Shown here piece by piece: positions 54,767 to 62,911 of a stretch of 64,000 nt of DNA; position 1 is the stretch's first letter, and each line of letters begins with the position of its first letter. The translations under genes were made by a program, and so were the position numbers. This stretch comes from Microcoleus sp. AS-A8 (lineage in GTDB: Bacteria; Cyanobacteriota; Cyanobacteriia; Cyanobacteriales; Coleofasciculaceae). The notes beneath the pieces are model-generated. The model searched no databases, had not been told where the DNA came from, and saw only the letters and a program-made list of their open reading frames with translations. The stretch spans positions 1 to 64,000 of the forward strand of contig JAMPKV010000015.1 of NCBI GenBank assembly GCA_039962225.1, read 5' to 3'.

Positions 54767-54871
54767 ATGACAAGTAACCACGAACTAGTCGGCAGAGCAT
54801 TAGGGCTTCTACATCAGGGTTTGTATCCCTTCATAGAGCGAGAAATGTGTTCAGTTTATGGCGATCGCTGA
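54767..54871 (+). pseudogene. Detached 5' end of the HEPN-ParA gene (frameshift)
   Basis: From the ATG at 54767 the reading frame gives TSNHELVGRALGLLHQGLYP and FIEREMCSVYGDR, then a TGA at 54869. This is the typical N-terminus of Swt1-like HEPN domains (NHExVGxAL...FVERE...YGDRW). The next frame continues with IMEATPSVPKDP. Adding a single G after CGCTG would give DRWIMEAT and join both frames, so a one-base deletion (true or from sequencing) is the simplest reading. Confidence 0.8.
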
Positions 54872-56097
54872 TTATGGAGGCAACGCCCAGTGTACCGAAA
54901 GATCCGAATCTGAAGCGCACTGTTACAGAAATTTTGCGGCAGGATGTTTCTGCTCTGCTGTTAGTGATGTGGGATCAATGGAATGATGTCTTCCGAAGAA
55001 CTCTCAGTCCTGATGAACGTGCCTTGGTTAGACAACTACGCACTACCCGCAACAACTGGGCACACAATCATACATTCTCTGAGAAAGAGACTTTTCGTGC
55101 CCTTGACAGAATGGAGGAACTTCTCCGCGCAATCGATGCCTCTGAACAAGCAGACATAATTCTTAAATGGATTGAAAATCCACCACCACCGCCGCCACCT
55201 CCTTCCCAAATGCGTACAATTGCGATTCATGCAGCCAAGGGAGGCGTTGGTAAAACTACTTTAGTCGTGAATCTTGCCTATGAACTCGCAAAAAAGGGTA
55301 AACGGGTTTTAGTTGTTGACCTGGATGATTCAGCCAATACCAGTCTATTGTTAGGAGTTAACAAAGCTGATCTAATTGAGCAGGCTAATGATTTAGAAGA
55401 AATTGAGCAGGTTTTACATTCTTTTGGTAATAGACCCGAACTGATAGATTTTTTGATAGAATCGGCTGGAAAAGATTTTAAGGCGAACAAGTACATACAC
55501 TCCAGTTCGTTTAACAACTATTTGAATAACCAGGGTACACTCGACGTAATACCTAGCAGTTATAGAACTAAAGTTCAGGAATTACTGATTAGTACTCATC
55601 CAAGGAAAAGACTGGACTGGGGGCTTAAATGTCTGACAGGTCAGTACGATTTTGTCATCATTGATACACCTCCTACTAAAGATGTCATTAGCGATAACGG
55701 ACTGTATGCTGCTCAATATTTGTTAATTCCATCTCAGATGGAATACCTTTCCATTTATGGAATATTTGAGCCACTAAGAAGGTCAAAATTAATTCAAGAA
55801 CAGACAAACCAAAAGGGAGGTAATATTCTTGGTATCGTACCGATGATGACAGATGCTAAACTTGTCCTTCACAAAAGAATCAAAAAACTCGTAGAAAACA
55901 CGTTTCCTGATATTAAAGTCTTTTCGGATGTCAAGCGTTTCACCCATGTAGGAATGGCTTTATCCTCTCGCCAACCCGTATCGGTGTATTCTAAGCAAAA
56001 TAACCAAGTTCCTAGTGAGATCGGGAATATGTTCTCAGAAATTACCGAAGAATTGTTGAAAGAAATTCAAGTAATTGAAAGTAAGAAAACTAAATAA
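54847..56097 (+). CDS. HEPN (Swt1-like) - ParA/MinD fusion ATPase
   Basis: A 416-aa frame from the GTG at 54847 (first ATG 54874); the true N-terminus probably lies at 54767, see the frameshift entry. Residues ~15-115 complete a HEPN domain with the RNase motif R-x4-H in RNNWAH (codons at 55048 and 55063). A proline run (about 118-125) links to a ParA-type ATPase with deviant Walker A AAKGGVGKTTLV, VLVVDLDDSANTS and FVIIDTPPT. ParA proteins segregate DNA or position cargo; Swt1-like HEPN domains are RNases or RNA-binding parts in conflict systems. The stop is 1 nt before the start of a ParB-like gene. Confidence 0.82.
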   Translation: MFSLWRSLIMEATPSVPKDPNLKRTVTEILRQDVSALLLVMWDQWNDVFRRTLSPDERALVRQLRTTRNNWAHNHTFSEKETFRALDRMEELLRAIDASEQADIILKWIENPPPPPPPPSQMRTIAIHAAKGGVGKTTLVVNLAYELAKKGKRVLVVDLDDSANTSLLLGVNKADLIEQANDLEEIEQVLHSFGNRPELIDFLIESAGKDFKANKYIHSSSFNNYLNNQGTLDVIPSSYRTKVQELLISTHPRKRLDWGLKCLTGQYDFVIIDTPPTKDVISDNGLYAAQYLLIPSQMEYLSIYGIFEPLRRSKLIQEQTNQKGGNILGIVPMMTDAKLVLHKRIKKLVENTFPDIKVFSDVKRFTHVGMALSSRQPVSVYSKQNNQVPSEIGNMFSEITEELLKEIQVIESKKTK

Positions 56098-56098
56098 T

Positions 56099-56659
56099 AT
56101 GGCTGAATTATACGATGAGATTGAAACTAGACCCTATCTTCTCTATCTGAATCAAATCAATCTCCCTGAAGCAAGTTCGGAGCTTCCAGAAGCTGAGATT
56201 AATAATATTGCTGAAGGTTTGGGAAAGAAGGGAATTAACTTTGCTCTTCCTTTAGTTTGCCTTACTGAGGAAGAAGACCAGTATCAGTTACTAACTGGAC
56301 TGCCAATCTATAAAGCGGCTGAGGCGGCTGAGGTTCCGAAGATTTGGGTATTTCTTATTGCAGCAAAGCAACCAGAGGCAGAGGAAACTGTTGAACAAGC
56401 TATTTTGCAGTCAAGGCACAATCAGAGAGTAGGAAAGACTCCAGATGAGCCTTCAGTTCCTAAAAAAGACTTCTTAGAGTTTGTTAATGATGAAAACTCT
56501 GACCTTACTTTAATTTCTGGAATTGGCAAAACCTCTGCTAAACGGATTGCGGATAATCGCCCTTACACGTCTCTGGAAGATATGCAGAAGAAGCTTAGTT
56601 CTAAGGCACCTTTGAAGAAGTGGCTAAAAGCATATCAGCAGAATGACAATCTAAAGTAA
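56099..56659 (+). CDS. ParB-like protein with helix-hairpin-helix
   Basis: A 186-aa protein. The N-terminal half resembles a ParB/sulfiredoxin-like fold (YLNQINLPEASSELPEAEIN, LVCLTEEEDQYQLLTGLPIY). The C-terminal half carries a helix-hairpin-helix of the form LTLISGIGKTSAKRIADNRP, a non-specific DNA-binding unit. No classic ParB KorB-type HTH is seen. The ATG at 56099 follows the ParA stop by one nt, so the two form a tight partition-like pair. It may deliver the HEPN-ParA to DNA; that is inference. Confidence 0.75.
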   Translation: MAELYDEIETRPYLLYLNQINLPEASSELPEAEINNIAEGLGKKGINFALPLVCLTEEEDQYQLLTGLPIYKAAEAAEVPKIWVFLIAAKQPEAEETVEQAILQSRHNQRVGKTPDEPSVPKKDFLEFVNDENSDLTLISGIGKTSAKRIADNRPYTSLEDMQKKLSSKAPLKKWLKAYQQNDNLK

Positions 56660-56692
56660 TAGGGGTGGACATCTTGCCCGCCCTTGCTGAGT

Positions 56693-56905
56693 CTACTCCT
56701 GCAAAATCTCAACCAAGTCCTCAATCATCACATCAAACGTCCGTGCCAACTTGTAGATGGCAGTATAGTCTATCATTGCCATTCCCGGAGATCGGGCATA
56801 GTGCCTTACCGTACTGTAGACTAGCCCAGAGCGGTCAGATACTTCTTTGAGAGTCCATCCTTTTTCATCTGCAAACTCTCGAATCCGCAACCTCACTAAG
56901 CCCAT
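56693..56905 (-). CDS. Small XRE-family regulator
   Basis: A 70-aa helix-turn-helix protein: VRLRIREFADEKGWTLKEVS, DRSGLVYSTVRHYARSP, then ARTFDVMIEDLVEIL, the usual end of XRE domains. The ATG at 56905 removes an unrelated N-terminal extension that the open frame allows. It faces the HEPN-ParA/ParB pair tail to tail and could regulate this or the next gene. Its own ligand domain is absent. Confidence 0.75.
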   Translation of the reverse strand: MGLVRLRIREFADEKGWTLKEVSDRSGLVYSTVRHYARSPGMAMIDYTAIYKLARTFDVMIEDLVEILQE

Positions 56906-57056
56906 AAATATATTGACAGACGATAAGATTATATCATTAAATAGATAGTCTGAATTTAAAAGCGATCGCCCTCCCAGTCTCGCAAACTCAAGAGCGATCA
57001 CCACAAAGCCCCACTCAATGGGAAGCATTCACTTCATTAAATGGGAAGCATCTTCC

Positions 57057-57539
57057 ATGGTATCAACACCGAAGGCGAAAACGCCCGTCCTCAGGGAATC
57101 AAAAATCAATCATAAGTCACCCATCCTGCACCCACTGGCGCGATTCGTGACAGAAGAGACTGCTTCTACGCTGTTAAATCTAAAACCAGACGAGATTTAT
57201 CGCATCGACTGCTGGCGGCATGTCGTCTATGTACTGGGCAAGGGTGTAAGTAAGTTTGTCAGTTATGCCGACTTTCCCCCAATTTTAGGAGTCGAGGCAC
57301 CCACCGATCAAGACTTCGTTCGCTGGCGCAAGCGTTGGCGAAAGCAATGGAAAAGCCTACAGGCACCGACATTTTGGACACAATTTTACCAGCATCACTT
57401 CCATCACGCCGCTACAGAATCTCACTTCCTAGCTTGGGGAAAATTAGTCGCCGTCATTAAGACGATATTCTCTGTCGCAGCCGTAGAACAACTGCGAGAA
57501 GCCTACAGACACGAGAAGTACTATTGGGAGAACTTTTAG
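57057..57539 (+). CDS. Hypothetical protein, 160 aa
   Basis: A soluble basic and aromatic-rich protein with Trp/His clusters (FVRWRKRWRKQWKSLQAP, FYQHHFHHAATESHF). No family is recognised. Its C-terminus contains VAAVEQLREAYRHEKYYWEN. Start at 57057 is preceded by a GGAAGC purine stretch; an in-frame ATG at 57018 would lengthen it by 13 residues and overlap the promoter of the antisense XRE gene. Location between the XRE and the HEAT protein gives no clear hint. Confidence 0.6.
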   Translation: MVSTPKAKTPVLRESKINHKSPILHPLARFVTEETASTLLNLKPDEIYRIDCWRHVVYVLGKGVSKFVSYADFPPILGVEAPTDQDFVRWRKRWRKQWKSLQAPTFWTQFYQHHFHHAATESHFLAWGKLVAVIKTIFSVAAVEQLREAYRHEKYYWENF

Positions 57540-57647
57540 GCATAGTACTTATTGATGAAGTCAGTTGGAAATACAAAACTTTGAGTCAGAGCGATCGCAT
57601 GTCGTAAGATAATATCACTCAATCATCGCTAAACTCAGGAGCTACTT

Positions 57648-59261
57648 ATGGAAGCATCTCTAATACTGTCAATTATAGCACTCGTCGGAGTCGGCTTAAC
57701 CTACTGGTTCCTGCAAGAAAAAATCGAAAAGCAGAAGCAACGGTTTCGCAAAAGATTGCAAGAATTAGAAGATAGGCATGAGTCTCGAATTCTTGAAATT
57801 ATCGAGTCTATGCAAATTAACTATCAGGTGCAATTAAAACAGGCGACTGAGGAATTAAAGCAACAGTTTGAGGCTCGTTTACAGGAAACAATCAACTTTC
57901 AGCCAGAAAATGACCAAAATCAGACAATCCAAAAGACTGATGAATTAGAAGAAATCTACCCTGCTAAACTGCAAAATACAATTAATTCATTAAAAGAAAA
58001 TGATAAAAATCAACTCTTAGAGCAATCTACAGAGAATACTCTTATTGATTCAGAAGACAATCTAAATTTCCCTGTTCTAGAGCCGCCCATTCCGGAAATC
58101 CCATCCGTAGAAACCTCTTTTGTTAGTAATTTACAAGGCGATGAGCAGGTAGAACAAGAGGTTGTAGCGCCATTGACTCCGGAAATACAACCCACTCCCC
58201 TAGAAATTCCTGCGGTTAGTACTTCTTCAGAAAATTCTGAACTAGGACAAGAAATTTCAGATCCCTGGAGTGAGGAAACGCAACTAACCCCAATAGACAC
58301 TTTTGTTGAGAGTACTTCTCCAGCGTTTGTTGAGCCAGAACAAGATATTGTCGAGTTGTCCATCCAGGAAACGCAACCAACCCCAATAGAAACTGATGTT
58401 GAGAGTACTGCTTCAACGGTTGTTGAGCCAGAACAAGATATTGTCGAGCTGTCCATCCAGGAAACACAACCAACCCCAATAGACACTTTTGTTGAGAGTA
58501 CTTCTTCAGCGGTTGTTGAGCCAGAACAAGATATTGTCGAGTTGTCCATCCAGGAAACACAACCAACACAGATAGAAACCTCTATTGAGAGTACTTCTTC
58601 AGCGGTTGTTGAGCCAGAACAAGATATTGTCGAGTTGTCCATCCAGGAAACACAACCAACACAGATAGAAACCTCTCCCTTTAGTATTTTCCCCGAAAAT
58701 ATTGAACTCGAAGAGGAGCTTCGTGCCCAGTCCAATCAGGAAATTCAACAGGAAATCGATCAAGCACTAAGAGAACTCATTTCTGTGATTACTCCTCTAA
58801 CAGATTCTGAGGATACGGCTCAAAGTGTCAACCCAACTACCAGCCAAAAAGCGCAAGATATCACTGAAAAAATAATAGCAATGGGAAAATCAAGTCAAGT
58901 TGCTTATATTCCCAAACTAACTGAGTACGTTAATCATTCCGATAGCCGTATTCGAGAATTAGTTGCATCATCATTAGGTAACATTGCGGCTATCCAAAGC
59001 CAGAAACCAGAAGTTCAAAGAGCAATCCATCTATTAGGAAAATTAAGCCGCTCTCCAGAACCGTCTGTGCGTCAGTCTGCTGTTGAAGCTCTCGGAAAGA
59101 TTAAGAGTGAGTCCGTGATACCCTATCTCAAACAGGCATTGCGCGATTCAGCTCCCAATGTAGTTAAATTAGCTAGTACGGCCATCAGTAAATTTAAGTT
59201 TTATCCCATCAATCAAGGAACTAAACAAACTAAAATGCCTGCAAAAATACTCAAGCGTTAG
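57648..59261 (+). CDS. Membrane-anchored coiled-coil protein with 31-residue tandem repeats and C-terminal HEAT repeats
   Basis: A 537-aa protein. One N-terminal helix (LSIIALVGVGLTYWFLQ, about 6-23) is followed by a basic coiled coil (about 25-110), a long acidic disordered region with a 31-residue tandem repeat (EPEQDIVELSIQETQPT core, about 220-345), and C-terminal HEAT repeats (about 420-525: YIPKLTEYVNHSDSRIRELV, SPEPSVRQSAVEALGKI, DSAPNVVKLASTAISK). It resembles a scaffold that ties a HEAT adaptor to the membrane. A GGAG Shine-Dalgarno precedes the ATG. Function unknown. Confidence 0.8.
   Translation: MEASLILSIIALVGVGLTYWFLQEKIEKQKQRFRKRLQELEDRHESRILEIIESMQINYQVQLKQATEELKQQFEARLQETINFQPENDQNQTIQKTDELEEIYPAKLQNTINSLKENDKNQLLEQSTENTLIDSEDNLNFPVLEPPIPEIPSVETSFVSNLQGDEQVEQEVVAPLTPEIQPTPLEIPAVSTSSENSELGQEISDPWSEETQLTPIDTFVESTSPAFVEPEQDIVELSIQETQPTPIETDVESTASTVVEPEQDIVELSIQETQPTPIDTFVESTSSAVVEPEQDIVELSIQETQPTQIETSIESTSSAVVEPEQDIVELSIQETQPTQIETSPFSIFPENIELEEELRAQSNQEIQQEIDQALRELISVITPLTDSEDTAQSVNPTTSQKAQDITEKIIAMGKSSQVAYIPKLTEYVNHSDSRIRELVASSLGNIAAIQSQKPEVQRAIHLLGKLSRSPEPSVRQSAVEALGKIKSESVIPYLKQALRDSAPNVVKLASTAISKFKFYPINQGTKQTKMPAKILKR
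58300..58680 (+). repeat. 93-nt in-frame tandem repeat
   Basis: The segment TGTTGAGCCAGAACAAG recurs at 58328, 58421, 58514 and 58607, exactly 93 nt apart. About four copies encode a 31-residue acidic unit. Near identity of the last two copies points to recent expansion by unequal exchange or slippage. Confidence 0.9.
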
Positions 59262-59318
59262 ATTAGATTACTGTAGGCCATTTTTATAGCAATTCTCAAT
59301 TTTGTGTATATAGAGTGA

Positions 59319-59338
59319 GGGCACGACATGTCGTGCCC
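59319..59338. repeat. Perfect 20-bp palindrome in repeat-rich gap
   Basis: GGGCACGACATGTCGTGCCC is fully self-complementary. It lies in a repeat-rich gap (59262-59542) where TATAGCAAT occurs twice and an AACACAGAG-type array follows. The palindrome is a known kind of dispersed cyanobacterial intergenic element; a transcript would form a strong hairpin after the HEAT gene. Confidence 0.7.
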
Positions 59339-59542
59339 CTACATGATTGCTGTATTCCATCCAAGTCAGAACCGCTATATAGCAATCCTATTTGATTTGT
59401 GAGAAGTTTTAATAAACCACACAGGCACAGAGAACACAGAGAGAGTTAAGAGGAGAATGTTTTTATCTCATAAATGATTGAGGAGTGCTATAGTACCGAT
59501 TACAGATATATGCCCAGTGATAGCAAGACTATAATTTCTCAA

Positions 59543-60322
59543 TTAATCCAATAATCGAGCAATCCAAACAGTAACTATAGTTAAAATAGAAACACTACAA
59601 AATCCCCACAAAGCTGCACTTTTCCAGGTAGAACCAAATCCAAGAATGTAATGTGATATAACGCCTCCTGAGCTCCCAACAAGGATGCCCATTAAAATAG
59701 CTAAAATGATTGATACAGCTAGGGTTTCTTGATTGTTCCTTGATTGCCTTATGCGAAAATTCTTTGTTTGTCTCTTTTTATTAATAATTTGATTAATTTG
59801 TTCTTTTTTCTGCTCTCGTTTCTCTTCTTCTTGTCTCTCTGGAGTGTAACAAATCTTGTGAGCATAGAGGGTTTCTGTAACCCAACCCTCTAAAAATTGA
59901 CGAGGTACTTCTTTGATAGCAACCTCTAATCTTGTGTTTAATGGGAAGTCACAGTAACAGCAAGACGCAAATGAAGGTTTTTCTAACTTTGTCAAAATAT
60001 GATGTCCACAATTAGGACAATTCACAGAACTGCTTGTATCAAATTCAATCCCGTGTTTGCAGACTGGACAACTTGTTCTTGACCTTCCAATTCGGACTTG
60101 ACTCACTTGCTTATAACAAGCATGATGAAAAAATCGAACAATATTTGGCTGCTCAGTTTCACCGTAATCTCTGACAAATTTAAGGGCTTCTGAGCGTTTG
60201 AAAAATTTACAACAAACCGTACACTTAACCCCAAATGGATACTTGGTTGAGCAACGCGGACATTGGGAAGCTTTAGAGCTAACGGTTCCGCCACATTCAA
60301 TACACTGTAAGAGAATAGCCAT
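59543..60322 (-). CDS. Multi-zinc-ribbon membrane protein
   Basis: A 259-aa protein with at least six Cys pairs in the first ~125 residues (CIECG, CPRCS, CTVCC, CPVCK, CPNCG, CCYCD), which should form three zinc ribbons or LIM/FYVE-like zinc sites. A charged coiled stretch (EEEKREQKKEQINQIINKKR, about 165-185) leads to two C-terminal membrane helices (VSIILAILMGILVGSSGG and FCSVSILTIVTVWIARL). The zinc part should be cytoplasmic. No named family was recognised; adaptor or ubiquitin-like-linked roles seen for other zinc-ribbon membrane proteins are speculation. Confidence 0.75.
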   Translation of the reverse strand: MAILLQCIECGGTVSSKASQCPRCSTKYPFGVKCTVCCKFFKRSEALKFVRDYGETEQPNIVRFFHHACYKQVSQVRIGRSRTSCPVCKHGIEFDTSSSVNCPNCGHHILTKLEKPSFASCCYCDFPLNTRLEVAIKEVPRQFLEGWVTETLYAHKICYTPERQEEEKREQKKEQINQIINKKRQTKNFRIRQSRNNQETLAVSIILAILMGILVGSSGGVISHYILGFGSTWKSAALWGFCSVSILTIVTVWIARLLD

Positions 60323-60409
60323 AGGTTTTTGAAGAAGAGAGTCCGCAGCCCGAATAATTCTAATTAGGAAGATTTTAAAATATTTAGCGGTTTAATTGTG
60401 CCTGCCAGA

Positions 60410-60835
60410 TTATAGCCATTGCCCACCTTTGAAACGCCACCGGGGAAACACAATCCGCATCAGTGCCTGAGAGGTAATGTAAACTCCCAGCCACACTAAG
60501 CTGTAGTGAAAAATAAACCCATTGAGCGGTAATTCTCGCGGTACATTAGGCAAGCCAAATAGCTTCACCACAGCAGCAATAAAAATACTTTCCCAAATTC
60601 CAGCCAGTAGTTGAAACGCACCCGGCCAATCCCGATCCCAACGAAACTTCTGGAGGTAGTTATAAAGAACGTCCCACAGTAAACCAAACAGTGCTACATA
60701 TCCAAGTATCCAGAAGAATTCCGAACTAGCGCCAGAACCGATAATGCCCAAAGAAAAGGGCAATGTGATCAAGACGCCTACTGTAGCCAGTAGTAATAAG
60801 CGAGTTTGCCAGCGACCGAATAGAGTAGGAGTCAT
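60410..60835 (-). CDS. Small polytopic membrane protein
   Basis: A 141-aa protein with about four hydrophobic segments (TRLLLLATVGVLITLPFSLG, FFWILGYVALFGLLWDVLY, LLAGIWESIFIAAVVKLF, YSLVWLGVYITSQALM). No catalytic motif. It is the third minus-strand gene of a run that begins with two FHA-domain genes, 85 nt after the FHA-flavoprotein gene, and may belong to the same transcript. Confidence 0.7.
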   Translation of the reverse strand: MTPTLFGRWQTRLLLLATVGVLITLPFSLGIIGSGASSEFFWILGYVALFGLLWDVLYNYLQKFRWDRDWPGAFQLLAGIWESIFIAAVVKLFGLPNVPRELPLNGFIFHYSLVWLGVYITSQALMRIVFPRWRFKGGQWL

Positions 60836-60920
60836 AACTCAAGGCTGAAGGATTAAGGATTAAGGATGAAAATTTTTGATCCTTCCTAGACTTGACAATT
60901 CATACTTCATCCTTTTTGGT

Positions 60921-62900
60921 TTAGGGGGATTGGTTAGCGACCCATTTTCCCCATTGGAATAAGGAATTAAGTCCATTCAAACGACGGATTCCTGATGCTT
61001 TGTTGGTGGTCATCGCATCTACTGCCCTGAGTGCCGCATACTGTAAGCCCAAAAAGCTATCCACAGCCGCATAAGAGCCACCTAATGTAATTGCACCCGC
61101 CGCATACATCCGACCCTGTGACACACGCATTTCTACCAATTCAAAATCATTACTCACACTTAGACGCCCCAAAGGATTAAGCGGTAAGTTGTAATGCGTG
61201 ATCAGGTCGTTGAGGAGAGGACTGGCGGTTACCTTGGCATCCAGTCCTGTGGCATCAATAATAAAGTCGGCTTCTAGACGTATTTGTCCTTTAAAGTCCT
61301 TCTCCTGAATGTAACTGATAATCCTACTAGACTCGCGTTCAACCCGTTCGACTTCTCCAAACTCAATTTTGTACCAGCCTAACTTTAACCCTTGCTCGAC
61401 AATCCACTGCCAATCGTGGCGAAGAGCCGTTGTTGTACCCCCCCAATCGGCGAGTAAGCGTTGTCGCTCATTGGGGTCAGCTTTTTCTAGCATCTCCCGC
61501 AGTTCCCCACTCCAGCAAGCTTTGGGCCAGTTGAAGGGTTGAAATTCGTAGTGGTGTTCTACCCGTCGTTGGGAGGTGCCAAATTTGTTGCCTTGGGGTT
61601 TGGGCGATCGCATTAAATGCACTAACCGAATATTCGAGTTGCGTAGCCTTGCTTCATACACTCGCTGTACAATCCGCGATGCCACAATCCCACGACCGCG
61701 AATCATCACCGTACCGCCATATTCTTCCAAATATTGATAAACGTGGTCATGAAGTTCGTAAGCATTCACTACTGACTTAAAATCTTGGGTTTTCTCCCGA
61801 TAGGCTTGCAAATCCGGGAGAAACTTAATCGCCGGATAGCCTGTTGCTAAGTGAACGAAACGAGCCACTAAGAAGGCATGGTTACGGTATCCTGTGGTGG
61901 TTCGGGAATAGGCGATCGCATAACGTCCATCTGTAGTCTTACGAATCGCCCGAACGCTTCCATAACGAAACATTTGCTCCCAACCAATCCGCTGCACCTC
62001 CCGATCCAGGGAAGCAAACACATTCTGGGCGCGAGGCGTGTAGGTTTGGGCAAACGTTGGCTCAGCAAACACCTGCCACAAATAGCCGAATGCTGTCCCC
62101 CAATGCCCCCGCACCGCATTGTGCCATGCCTCCCGCACAGCATAACTAGGCCAACCCCAAATATTATCAGGACAAGAATCCGAATTAGACCTTAATCGCT
62201 CATGCAGGGGAATTTGGGAATTGAGACAAAGCTGCTTATACCGACTATAGGGCTGTGGAGCAATCCCCAAAGCCGCAATCTGAGAACTCTTCACCCCGGA
62301 AATTCTCAATAAATCCGCCCAAACAAAGCTACCCAACCCCGCTCCCACGGTTGCATAATCCACTTCTTCCACCGGTAATCCTGTAGCATGAAGGTCTTGT
62401 ACAGCCACTTCCAATGCCTGAAACAGGGGTGGAGGAAAATTACGAGTAGTAGTTACCACCGGGATCGCTGGGGGTGGACTCGGATCGGGCAACCCGGTAT
62501 TCGGGTTAAAGACAATCTGTGAATTCCTGGAAGGGGCAGACAATTGTATCCTCGCACCAAAGGCGATCGTAATTTGGTAAGGCCCAATTTGTAACGAATC
62601 GCCATTAGCCAACAACGTGCGCCCATTTGTAGCAACACGCTGACCATTGACAAAAGTACCATTGCGGCTGTTTTGGTCGATGACAACTAACGCGCCACTG
62701 TCTGTATCAATCAGCACATGGAAGCGAGAAACCTCAAGACTATTGAGAACCATCCGAGAGACAGGACGCCCTTGAATTTGGGCAGGCATGGCATTGAAGT
62801 CGCGCCCCAGTGCAATTGGAATACCCAGCGTCGGTTCTCGCCTCTCTCCGGTGGCGGGGTTATCCCAACTCAACTGAATTCGCAAAGGGGCAGAATTCAT
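60921..62900 (-). CDS. FHA domain fused to FAD/NAD(P)-binding oxidoreductase
   Basis: A 659-aa fusion. Residues ~1-120 are an FHA domain (VSRFHVLIDTDSG, DQNSRNGTFVNGQ) that should read phosphothreonine. After a Pro-rich linker comes a flavoprotein: VDYATVGAGLGSFVWADLL (about 180-198) as dinucleotide-binding turn, a second turn MIRGRGIVASRIVQ, FIIDATGLDAKV and GRMYAAGAITLGGSYAAVDS near the C-terminus, like class B monooxygenases or lysine/ornithine hydroxylase relatives. Substrate unknown. The start is 11 nt after the stop of the FHA/zinc-ribbon gene, so both are co-transcribed. Phospho-dependent targeting of a redox enzyme is the likely point of the fusion (inference). Confidence 0.83.
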   Translation of the reverse strand: MNSAPLRIQLSWDNPATGERREPTLGIPIALGRDFNAMPAQIQGRPVSRMVLNSLEVSRFHVLIDTDSGALVVIDQNSRNGTFVNGQRVATNGRTLLANGDSLQIGPYQITIAFGARIQLSAPSRNSQIVFNPNTGLPDPSPPPAIPVVTTTRNFPPPLFQALEVAVQDLHATGLPVEEVDYATVGAGLGSFVWADLLRISGVKSSQIAALGIAPQPYSRYKQLCLNSQIPLHERLRSNSDSCPDNIWGWPSYAVREAWHNAVRGHWGTAFGYLWQVFAEPTFAQTYTPRAQNVFASLDREVQRIGWEQMFRYGSVRAIRKTTDGRYAIAYSRTTTGYRNHAFLVARFVHLATGYPAIKFLPDLQAYREKTQDFKSVVNAYELHDHVYQYLEEYGGTVMIRGRGIVASRIVQRVYEARLRNSNIRLVHLMRSPKPQGNKFGTSQRRVEHHYEFQPFNWPKACWSGELREMLEKADPNERQRLLADWGGTTTALRHDWQWIVEQGLKLGWYKIEFGEVERVERESSRIISYIQEKDFKGQIRLEADFIIDATGLDAKVTASPLLNDLITHYNLPLNPLGRLSVSNDFELVEMRVSQGRMYAAGAITLGGSYAAVDSFLGLQYAALRAVDAMTTNKASGIRRLNGLNSLFQWGKWVANQSP

Positions 62901-62911
62901 CTTTCCTATCC

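Noticed and set aside
58010-58735. 241-aa minus-strand open frame
   Set aside because: It is the antisense of the 93-nt tandem repeat; the plus-strand protein has clear helix, coiled coil and HEAT domains.
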